From CADEEN01 sp031379365 (GTDB lineage Bacteria > Pseudomonadota > Gammaproteobacteria > Burkholderiales > Burkholderiaceae_C), in the NCBI GenBank assembly GCA_031379365.1, contig JANNFB010000054.1, forward strand, positions 1 to 6,823: 6,823 nucleotides of DNA, read 5' to 3'. How positions within the stretch are numbered: the first letter of the stretch is position 1; the number at the start of each line of letters is the position of its first letter. This document shows positions 1-6,433 of the stretch, piece by piece. The translations under genes and the position numbers were made by a program. The notes beneath the pieces are model-generated. The model saw only the letters and a list, made by a program, of their open reading frames with translations. It made no database searches and was not told where the DNA came from.

Positions 1-3000
1 CACCGCGCCGGTGTTCGAGAAGATCCTCGACAGCTGCCAGCGCCTGTTCGACGCCGAGGAGATCGCCATCGTGCTGGTCGGTGACGACGGCCTGGTGCGC
101 GTGGGCGGGGCACGCGGCAAGACGATGCTGCGTGCAGCGCAAATGCCGCCGCTGCGCCTGGACGACACCTTCACCGGCCGCGCACTGCGGGACCGCCGGC
201 CTGTCCATGTGCCCGACGCCCGCGGGGCGACCGACGCGCCGTCGTGGCTGCGCACGTTTACCGACGAGAACGGCAATTGTTCGTGCGTCTACGTCCCGAT
301 GTTCTGGGAGCAGCGTGGCATCGGCTCGCTGAGCGTGATGCGCCAGCCGCCCCGGCCGTTTTCCGACAAGGAGATCGCGCTGATGAAGACCTTCGCCGAT
401 CAGGCGGTGGTCGCAATCCAGAACGCACACCTGTTCAACGAGACCAAGGAAGCGCTGGAGCAGCAGACAGCGACCGCCGAGATCCTGCGCGTGATCAGCA
501 GATCGGTCACCGACACGCAGCCCGTGTTCGATGCCATCGTGCAGAGTTGCCGGCGGCTGTTTGCCGGCAGGGCGGTGGCGCTGGCGATGCCGCGCGGCAA
601 CATGATCGAAAGCGTCGCCTTCGCCAGCGACGGCAAGGATCTGGTTAAAGGCGGGTTTCTCGAGCCTTGGCCACTCGACCACGGCAGTGGTGCCGGCTCG
701 TGCATCCTCGATTCGCATTTGATCGCCGTGGCCGACACGGTCGAGGCCGCGTCGCGCTTTCCGCGCATGCCGCAACTGGCGCTAGCCCTGGGTTACCACT
801 CGGCGCTCTTCGTGCCCTTGCTGCGCGAGGGCCAGGCGGTCGGCTGCCTGGCGATCCTGCGCGCGGCCGCGGGCGAGTTCGATGCCCAGGAGCTTGCGCT
901 GGCGCAGACCTTCGCCGACCAGGCCGTGATTGCGATCGAAAACGCGCGTCTGTTCAACGAGACACAGGAAACGTTGGCGCGGCAGACGGCCACCTCCGAC
1001 GTGCTGCAGGTGATCAGCGAATCGCCGACCGACGTTCAGCCCGTGTTCGACATCATTGCCGAGCGGGCAACCGCATTGACGGCGGCGCGCAATTGCCTGG
1101 TCACGCGTTTGGAAGGTGAGCAACTTCACCTGGTCAGCCTGCACGGCGTCAACCAGGCTGGTACTGCCGCGCTGCGGGCAGCTTGGCCGCAGCCGCTGCA
1201 GGGCAGTACGACGATCGCCGCACGCGCGATTCGCCAACGCGACGTCGTTAATGTGGCCGACCTGCTGGCCCTGTCCGACGATGAGTATGCGCCAGCGTTC
1301 AAGCGTGCTAGCGAGCTGGCGGGGTTTCGCAGTTGCTTGAGCGTTCCGATGATGCGCGACCAACAGATGATCGGCGCAATCACCGTTAGCCGCGCCGAGA
1401 CGGGGCTGTACGCCGACAAGGAAGTCGCGCTGTTGCAGACATTCGCGCGCCAGGCGGTCGTGGCGGTCGAGAACGTGCGCTTATTCAATGAGACCAAGGA
1501 GGCGCTGGAGCAACAGACCGCCAGTGCGGAGGTGCTGCAGGTCATCAGCCAATCGGTGGCCGATGCGCAGCCGGTGTTCGACAAGATCCTCGACAGCTGC
1601 CGGCACCTGTTCAACGCCGACAGCTATGGCATCGACCTGCTGGACGAACATGGCGGGGTGCAGCTGGCCTTCGACCGCGGCCCGCACAGCGGCTCGATGC
1701 GCAGCCTCGGCGCGCTGCCACTCGATGCCACGCTCACCGGCCTGGCCGTGCGAGAACGGCGGGCGGTCTATATGCCCGACATGGGTTTGCATGTGGACGG
1801 CCCGTATCTGGCCATCCGCTCAGCGTACGACAAGGGCGCGCGCTCCTACCTCACCGCGCCCCTGCTTTGGAACGAGCGCGGCATCGGCGCCATCTACGTC
1901 GGTAGCCAGCGGCTCGCTGCGTTCTCGGAGAAGGATGCCGGGCTGCTCAAGACCTTCGCCGACCAGGCCGTGATCGCGATCCAGAACGCGCGGCTGTTCA
2001 ACGAGACCAAGGAAGCGCTCGAACGCCAGACCGCGACCGCCGAGGTGCTGCAGGTCATCAGCAGTTCGGTATCCGACGCCCAGCCGGTGCTAGACAAGAT
2101 TCTCGACAGCTGCAGCCGCCTGATTCCTGCCGGGGCCATGTTCGTCAATCTGGTGGGCGATGACGGCCGCCTGCACCTTGGCGCGTCCCTGGCCATCGGG
2201 CGGGCGGACCGACCCGGTTGGACCCAGCCGGACTTAGAGGCGATGAGGGAGGCGAGCGCATCCTTCTATCCCATGCCCTTGGAAAGCACCGGCACGGCCT
2301 TGGCTATCTCCAGCGGCCGGGTGCTCAACTTCGCCGATGTGCTCCATGGTGACGACGTGCCCACGGGTGTTCGTGTCGGGGCACAGGGTATGGGCAGGAA
2401 CTACTCGCAAATGATGGCGCCGCTGATGCAGGGGGAGCGCGGCATCGGCAGCATCGCGGTGATACGCATGGAGTTGGGCGGCTTCACCGAGAAGGAGCAG
2501 GCGCTGCTCAAGACCTTCGCCGACCAGGCCGTGATCGCGATCCAGAACGCGCGGCTGTTCAACGAAACCAAGGAGGCGCTCGAGCAGCAGCGCACTTCGG
2601 GCGAGGTGCTCAAGGTCATCAGCAACTCGGTGGCCGACACCGCGCCGGTGTTCGAGGCCATCTGCAATGCTTGCCAGCAGTTGTTCAGCGGCGACCTGGT
2701 GGTGATTTCTCTGGTGAGCGCCGACGGCCAGGTGTCGCACGCATCGATGGCAACGCCACCCGAGCTGGGCGTACACACGCGGGACGCCGCCTGGGCACGG
2801 CTGAACCAGGGTTTCCCACGACCACTCGAACAGTCCTACCAGGCCTACCCGATCCGCAAGCGCCGCGTCATCCACTACCCCGACATGGTGAACGGCCCCG
2901 GCGTGCCCGACAGCATGCGCCAAATGGGCCGCGATATCGGCAACTTCTCGATGCTGATCGCGCCCATGCTGTGGGAGGGCAAGGGCATAGGCACCATCCA

Positions 3001-4693
3001 CGTGTCGCGCGTTCCGCCCCGGCCGTTCAGCGACAAGGAATCGGCGCTGCTGGCCACATTTGCCGACCAGGCCGTGATCGCTATCCAGAACGCGCGCCTG
3101 TTCAAGGAAGCACAGGAGGCCCGTGCCGCCGCCGAAGGCGCCAACGAGGCCAAGAGCAGTTTCCTGGCGACGATGAGCCACGAGATCCGCACGCCAATGA
3201 ATGCGGTGATCGGCATGAGCGGCCTCTTGCTCGACACGCCGCTCAGCGATGAGCAGCGCGACTACGCCGGAACCATCCGCGACAGCGGCGACGCGCTGCT
3301 GACGATCATCAACGACATCCTCGATTTCTCGAAGATCGAAGCCGGGCGGATGGACATCGAGGCGCATCCGTTCGACCTGCGTGAATGCGTCGAATCGGCG
3401 ATGGACCTGATCGCCGGGCGCGCGGCCGAGAAGCACCTCGACATTGCCTATGTTTTCGAGGGCAGCGGCGAAGGCGAGGTGCCCGCGGCCCTCAACGGCG
3501 ACGTCACCCGGCTGCGCCAGATCCTGCTCAACCTGCTGAGCAATGCCGTCAAGTTCACCGAGCAGGGCGAGGTCGTGCTCACGCTGCGTCGTGAACGGGG
3601 CGAGTCGGGTGACCTGTTGCACTTCACGGTGCGCGACACCGGCATCGGCCTCACCGAAGTGGGCTTGAGCCGTCTGTTCCAGAAGTTCAGCCAAGCCGAC
3701 AGCACCACGACGCGCAAGTACGGCGGCACCGGTCTGGGCCTGGCCATCAGCAAGCTGCTGGCCGAACTGATGGGCGGCACGATGTGGGCCGAGAGCGCCG
3801 GCCCAGGGCAGGGAAGCAGCTTTCATTTCACGATGCGCGCCACGCCGGCGGCCTTGCCGCAAGGCACGCGGCGCGACTTCCTCGGTGCGCAACCGGCCCT
3901 CAAGGGCAAGCGCATCCTGGTGGTGGACGACAACGCCACCAATCGCCGCATCCTGGCGCTGCAGGCCGCCAAGTGGGGCATGGTGGTGCAGGACACCGAG
4001 GCCCCCGAGCAGGCCCTGCAGATGCTCAAGGCCGAGGCCTACGATCTGGCCATCCTGGACATGCACATGCCCGGCATGGACGGCTCGACGCTGGCCACAA
4101 AGATCCGCGAAGCCGGTCACACGCTGCCGCTGGTGCTGTTCTCGTCGCTCGGCCGGCGCGAAGAGCAGGGCAGTGTGTTTGCGGCCACGCTGGCCAAGCC
4201 GCTGCGCCAGAGCCAGCTGTTCGACACCCTGGTCACCTTGCTGGCCCATGACCTCGCGCCGCGGGTGCCCCAGCCGGCGGCCAAGCCGAAGATGGACGCG
4301 CAGATGGCCGCGCGCCACCCGCTGCGCATCCTGCTGGCCGAAGACAACGTGGTGAACCAGAAACTGGCGATGCGCCTGTTGCAGCAGATGGGCTACCGCG
4401 CCGATCTGGCCAGCAACGGCATCGAGGCGGTGGAAAGCGTCGCGCGCCAGACCTACGACGTCGTGCTGATGGACGTGCAGATGCCGGAGATGGACGGCCT
4501 GGAAGCCTCGCGCCGCATCGTCGCCAACGGCGCCGAGCGCCCGCGCATCATCGCCATGACGGCCAATGCGATGCAGGGCGACCGGGAGATGTGCCTGGCC
4601 GCGGGGATGGACGACTACGTGACCAAGCCGATCCGCGTCGATGCGCTGGTGGAAGCTTTGTTCAAAGCGACGCCGCGCAGCCAGAGCGTCTAG
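1..4693 (+). CDS. Multi-GAF hybrid sensor histidine kinase, 5'-partial
   Basis: Sensor kinase that should autophosphorylate on His and relay phosphate to its own receivers. The gene enters from the left: codons from base 2 read T-A-P before the GTG at 11, matching the linker 'DTAPVFEAI' further on, so 11 is not a real start. Counting that GTG as residue 1, six GAF units begin near residues 1, 172, 345, 522, 693 and 880, each ending in a helix like ADQAVIAIQNARLFNETKEAL. A coiled coil (about 1028-1050) leads to HisKA with H1057 in SHEIRTPMN, then HATPase_c with N-box N1174/N1178, G1 box DTGIG (1209-1213), F box F1223/F1226 and G2 box GGTGLGL (1238-1244). Receiver 1 has D1306/D1307, acceptor D1350, S1378/S1379 and K1396. 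Receiver 2 has E1444/D1445, acceptor D1488, T1517 and K1539. All key residues are present. No membrane segment or HPt domain lies in the visible 1563 residues, so this part looks cytosolic. The GAF ligands cannot be told from sequence. Confidence 0.95.
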   Translation, partial: TAPVFEKILDSCQRLFDAEEIAIVLVGDDGLVRVGGARGKTMLRAAQMPPLRLDDTFTGRALRDRRPVHVPDARGATDAPSWLRTFTDENGNCSCVYVPMFWEQRGIGSLSVMRQPPRPFSDKEIALMKTFADQAVVAIQNAHLFNETKEALEQQTATAEILRVISRSVTDTQPVFDAIVQSCRRLFAGRAVALAMPRGNMIESVAFASDGKDLVKGGFLEPWPLDHGSGAGSCILDSHLIAVADTVEAASRFPRMPQLALALGYHSALFVPLLREGQAVGCLAILRAAAGEFDAQELALAQTFADQAVIAIENARLFNETQETLARQTATSDVLQVISESPTDVQPVFDIIAERATALTAARNCLVTRLEGEQLHLVSLHGVNQAGTAALRAAWPQPLQGSTTIAARAIRQRDVVNVADLLALSDDEYAPAFKRASELAGFRSCLSVPMMRDQQMIGAITVSRAETGLYADKEVALLQTFARQAVVAVENVRLFNETKEALEQQTASAEVLQVISQSVADAQPVFDKILDSCRHLFNADSYGIDLLDEHGGVQLAFDRGPHSGSMRSLGALPLDATLTGLAVRERRAVYMPDMGLHVDGPYLAIRSAYDKGARSYLTAPLLWNERGIGAIYVGSQRLAAFSEKDAGLLKTFADQAVIAIQNARLFNETKEALERQTATAEVLQVISSSVSDAQPVLDKILDSCSRLIPAGAMFVNLVGDDGRLHLGASLAIGRADRPGWTQPDLEAMREASASFYPMPLESTGTALAISSGRVLNFADVLHGDDVPTGVRVGAQGMGRNYSQMMAPLMQGERGIGSIAVIRMELGGFTEKEQALLKTFADQAVIAIQNARLFNETKEALEQQRTSGEVLKVISNSVADTAPVFEAICNACQQLFSGDLVVISLVSADGQVSHASMATPPELGVHTRDAAWARLNQGFPRPLEQSYQAYPIRKRRVIHYPDMVNGPGVPDSMRQMGRDIGNFSMLIAPMLWEGKGIGTIHVSRVPPRPFSDKESALLATFADQAVIAIQNARLFKEAQEARAAAEGANEAKSSFLATMSHEIRTPMNAVIGMSGLLLDTPLSDEQRDYAGTIRDSGDALLTIINDILDFSKIEAGRMDIEAHPFDLRECVESAMDLIAGRAAEKHLDIAYVFEGSGEGEVPAALNGDVTRLRQILLNLLSNAVKFTEQGEVVLTLRRERGESGDLLHFTVRDTGIGLTEVGLSRLFQKFSQADSTTTRKYGGTGLGLAISKLLAELMGGTMWAESAGPGQGSSFHFTMRATPAALPQGTRRDFLGAQPALKGKRILVVDDNATNRRILALQAAKWGMVVQDTEAPEQALQMLKAEAYDLAILDMHMPGMDGSTLATKIREAGHTLPLVLFSSLGRREEQGSVFAATLAKPLRQSQLFDTLVTLLAHDLAPRVPQPAAKPKMDAQMAARHPLRILLAEDNVVNQKLAMRLLQQMGYRADLASNGIEAVESVARQTYDVVLMDVQMPEMDGLEASRRIVANGAERPRIIAMTANAMQGDREMCLAAGMDDYVTKPIRVDALVEALFKATPRSQSV
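1942..2004 (+). repeat. 63-bp direct repeat, copy A (GAF4 end/linker)
   Basis: This stretch is identical, base for base, to 2503-2565, 561 bp downstream, in the same reading frame. It encodes the last helix of GAF unit 4 and the start of the linker (LLKTFADQAVIAIQNARLFN). The bases just outside on both sides differ, and identity falls off in the GAF bodies. Diverged versions occur at the ends of units 1, 2, 3 and 6. Exact DNA identity including silent positions suggests recent duplication or gene conversion between units. Confidence 0.9.
2503..2565 (+). repeat. 63-bp direct repeat, copy B (GAF5 end/linker)
   Basis: Second copy of the exact repeat at 1942-2004, ending GAF unit 5. Similarity continues past the exact block with a few silent changes (GAG to GAA, GAA to GAG) through the ETKEALE linker. 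Recombination between the two copies would remove exactly 561 bp (187 codons), which is one whole GAF unit in frame. Confidence 0.9.
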
Positions 4694-4705
4694 CACCTGT
4701 GTGGT

Positions 4706-4738
4706 CGCATGGGCAATGCGGCAGAATTGGCCCATGCG
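4706..4738. promoter_or_regulatory. Perfect 9-bp inverted repeat over the mntA start
   Basis: Arms cgcatgggc (4706-4714) and gcccatgcg (4730-4738) are perfectly complementary around a 15-base spacer. The chosen mntA start codon (4734-4736) lies inside the right arm. No T-run follows, so it is not a typical intrinsic terminator for the kinase gene. It could be a DNA operator for autoregulation or, in RNA, a hairpin hiding the start codon. The repeat is seen directly; its function is inferred. Confidence 0.55.
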
Positions 4739-5024
4739 CCCCTCCCAAGCTCTCGCCTCGCAGCGTGATCGGATCCTTGCCCTCGCTGCAGCGAGCGGCG
4801 CGAAGCGTGTGCGCGTGTTCGGGTCGGTGGCCAAGGGCCTGGATCGCGAAGGCAGCGATGTTGACCTCCTCGTCGACATGCCCGCGGGAACTTCGTTGTT
4901 GAACATCGTCGGTCTGCAACTCGACATTGCAGACATGCTCGGTATGAAGGTCGACCTTTGCACAGAGCGCGAACTGCACCCGGCGCTGAGAGACCGCATC
5001 CTGGCCGAGGCGCGCCCGCTATGA
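4734..5024 (+). CDS. mntA: MntA-type minimal nucleotidyltransferase antitoxin
   Basis: A 96-residue protein of the minimal nucleotidyltransferase family. In characterised MntA/HepT pairs this enzyme uses ATP to AMPylate a tyrosine of the HepT toxin and so inactivates it. The family signature GSx10DxD is intact: G30-S31 in VFGSVAKG, then D42 and D44 in SDVDLLVD. A third carboxylate, D74 in MKVDLCT, completes the expected metal-binding triad. I chose the ATG at 4734 because an MRPS-type N-terminus followed by a helix and the GS motif fits the family. An in-frame ATG at 4716 would add six residues. Neither start has a clear Shine-Dalgarno sequence. The gene begins 40 bp after the kinase stop, and its TGA overlaps the next ATG (ATGA), so translation with hepT is probably coupled. 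An inverted repeat spans the start. Confidence 0.9.
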   Translation: MRPSQALASQRDRILALAAASGAKRVRVFGSVAKGLDREGSDVDLLVDMPAGTSLLNIVGLQLDIADMLGMKVDLCTERELHPALRDRILAEARPL

Positions 5025-5371
5025 CCGAGCGCGACGGGCTTTTTCTGGCGCACATCCTCGGGGCAATCGCTGACATCGAGAGCTTCACGGCCGACGGCCG
5101 AGCTGGCTTCATGGCTGATCGCAAGACGCAGAGCGCGGTGGTGCGTCAGCTCTCTATCGTTGGGGAGGCGGTCAAGAACCTCAGCCCGGCACTCGTTGGC
5201 AGTGAGCCTTCAGTTCCGTGGCGCTCGATCGCCGGCGCGCGTGATCGCCTGATTCACGGCTATTTCAGCGTCGACCTCGACGCGGTCTGGTCGATGGTTG
5301 AACAGGACTTGCCCGCATTGCGCGATAAGGTTCAACACCTTCTCGGCCGTGGTGCTTCGGCGCCGAGTTGA
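5021..5371 (+). CDS. hepT: HepT-type HEPN RNase toxin
   Basis: A 116-residue, mostly helical HEPN-domain protein. HepT toxins are dimeric ribonucleases that slow growth by cutting RNA, and the partner MntA neutralises them. The catalytic Rx4-6H motif extended to Rx4HxY is present: R74-D-R-L-I-H79-G-Y81. Y81 is in the position that is AMPylated in studied pairs. The helix before it (residues about 37-56, QSAVVRQLSIVGEAVKNLSP) and the PWRSIAGARD approach to the motif are typical of the family. Length is normal. The start is fixed by the ATGA overlap with mntA; a weak purine stretch (gagg, 5007-5010) lies 10 bases upstream. Both active sites look intact, so I infer a working toxin-antitoxin pair. 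The RNA target cannot be read from the sequence. The gene ends 32 bp from the convergent prsW stop. Confidence 0.9.
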   Translation: MTERDGLFLAHILGAIADIESFTADGRAGFMADRKTQSAVVRQLSIVGEAVKNLSPALVGSEPSVPWRSIAGARDRLIHGYFSVDLDAVWSMVEQDLPALRDKVQHLLGRGASAPS

Positions 5372-5403
5372 CAGCACAGCCGCTGCATCAGAGCGCTTGC
5401 CCC
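5372..5403. other. Convergent intergenic junction hepT / prsW-like gene
   Basis: Thirty-two bases separate the facing stop codons. The only dyad seen is a 4-bp one, cagc/gctg at 5372-5385, with no U-run on either strand. A slightly better dyad (ctcggc 5342-5347, gccgag 5362-5367) falls inside the end of hepT. I therefore do not call a terminator; transcripts from the two sides may overlap. Confidence 0.5.
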
Positions 5404-6420
5404 TTAACCCTGTTTGATCCGATAGAGCTGCCAGAGGTCCTTCGGGCTCATCGGCAGCAGCGGCTGCAGCGCTCGCACACCCGTCTTGCCGATGCTGCCC
5501 TCGAGGTAGCGCAGTTCGGCCAGGCTGGCCTTGGCTTCTTCGTCGAGCACGGTCTCGAAGCCGTTCTCGCGCATCATCAGCAGGCCCTTGGCGCGCAGCG
5601 ACAGTTCGGTGTAGACGCGCAGGTAGCACAGCACGTCGGCCAGCAGCGGGCCGGCGAAGCGGTCACGCAGCGTATGCAGATAGCGGCCGACCGGTGACTC
5701 GGCGATGCCGCCGGCGTTGATCAACTCGAGCATCTGCACGTCGGAGTCGAAGCCGGTGCCGAGCCAGTCGCGCGTGGCGGTTTCACTGCGCTGGAACGCC
5801 GCAGTCATCAACAGCGGTACCGCGATCATCACCGTCAGCGTGGCCAGCTGCGGCGCGTGACTCAAGTGGTTGAAGGCCGCATGCAACAGCATCGCGAGCA
5901 CCAAGCCCGGCAGCAGGGCGCGCAGGCTGTTGGCGCCCCAACGCTCGAGCAGCGCCAGGCTCAAGATGGCGAAGACGGCGGTGGTGCCGCCGTGCATGAT
6001 TGCGGTGCCGAAGCCGCGCACCACCCAGGTGGCCATCGAGGCGTTGGGAATCAGGCTAAGGAAGTGGAGGTTCTCGACGAGGGCGAAGCCGGTGCCGACG
6101 GCAAAGCCGACGATCGCCGCGTCGACCAGGAAGCCGATGCGGTGGCTGCGGATCAGGGCCACGATCAAGGCGCCCTTGAGCAATTCTTCCGTCACCGGCG
6201 AGACGGTGCGAGAGAAGCGGCCGATGTCGATGTCGAAGTGGCCGAGCAACTGGCCGTTGAGGACATAGCTGATGCCGGCGGCCAGGACGCCTGCCGCCAT
6301 CGTGGCCAGCAGCACGCGCAGCTTGAGCAGCTTGTAGCTGTCGAGCAGCTGTAGCGCCGCCAGCAGGGCCAGCACTGGCAGCAGGGCGACGATGATCGGC
6401 ATCAGCAGGGCGGTCGGCAT
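5404..6420 (-). CDS. PrsW-family intramembrane protease with C-terminal extension
   Basis: A 338-residue membrane protein with the motifs of the PrsW family, intramembrane proteases related to the CPBP/Rce1 type. In Bacillus PrsW cleaves the anti-sigma factor RsiW; in proteobacteria the substrate is usually unknown. Seen in order: E78-E79-x-x-K82 in PVTEELLKG, F112xxxE116-N117, H143 in AIMHGG, and H180xxxN184 in LLHAAFNHL, all expected catalytic positions. About seven hydrophobic segments lie near residues 4-25, 36-54, 74-90, 96-115, 129-156, 165-183 and 191-208. Residues 209-338 form a soluble tail that I do not recognise; it makes the protein much longer than the roughly 220 residues of the Bacillus enzyme. 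The ATG at 6420 follows the upstream gene's stop by 13 bp and has no clear ribosome site; another in-frame ATG lies at residue 7. Co-transcription with the barrel gene is likely. Confidence 0.88.
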   Translation of the reverse strand: MPTALLMPIIVALLPVLALLAALQLLDSYKLLKLRVLLATMAAGVLAAGISYVLNGQLLGHFDIDIGRFSRTVSPVTEELLKGALIVALIRSHRIGFLVDAAIVGFAVGTGFALVENLHFLSLIPNASMATWVVRGFGTAIMHGGTTAVFAILSLALLERWGANSLRALLPGLVLAMLLHAAFNHLSHAPQLATLTVMIAVPLLMTAAFQRSETATRDWLGTGFDSDVQMLELINAGGIAESPVGRYLHTLRDRFAGPLLADVLCYLRVYTELSLRAKGLLMMRENGFETVLDEEAKASLAELRYLEGSIGKTGVRALQPLLPMSPKDLWQLYRIKQG

Positions 6421-6433
6421 CGACGCAGGGCGG

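Noticed and set aside
11..13. GTG as the start codon of the kinase
   Set aside because: The preceding in-frame codons (T-A-P) match the conserved linker before other GAF units, so translation comes from upstream of the window.
241..300. Cys90/Cys92 of GAF unit 1 as a bilin-binding site, making the kinase a phytochrome
   Set aside because: No phytochrome-type DIP or conserved His next to the Cys, and no PHY domain; the Cys pair alone does not support a chromophore.
1..3160. Tandem repeats as a CRISPR or non-coding repeat array
   Set aside because: The repeats are in-frame coding for GAF exit helices and linkers with 500-560 bp spacing, unlike any CRISPR array.
4655..4668. Dyad gctttg-tt-caaagc near the end of the kinase gene
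   Set aside because: Six-base arms with a two-base centre inside coding sequence, no T-run; probably chance.
4641..4733. Longer mntA starting inside the kinase gene
   Set aside because: The extra residues (MRWWKLCSKRRR...) are the shifted-frame reading of the kinase end and do not resemble the MntA family N-terminus.
2234..5053. 939-codon open frame on the minus strand, antisense to the kinase and mntA
   Set aside because: It is rich in Arg, His, Gln, Ala and Gly with no domain pattern, lies opposite a gene with all catalytic motifs intact, and is the usual mirror frame produced by G/C-biased third positions.
5342..5367. Dyad ctcggc/gccgag at the end of hepT as a terminator
   Set aside because: Short arms, within coding sequence, and no U-run downstream on either strand.
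5857..6354. 165-codon plus-strand open frame opposite the PrsW-like gene
   Set aside because: Low-complexity Gln/Glu/Gly/Ala-rich composition and full overlap with a gene carrying conserved protease motifs; a shadow frame.
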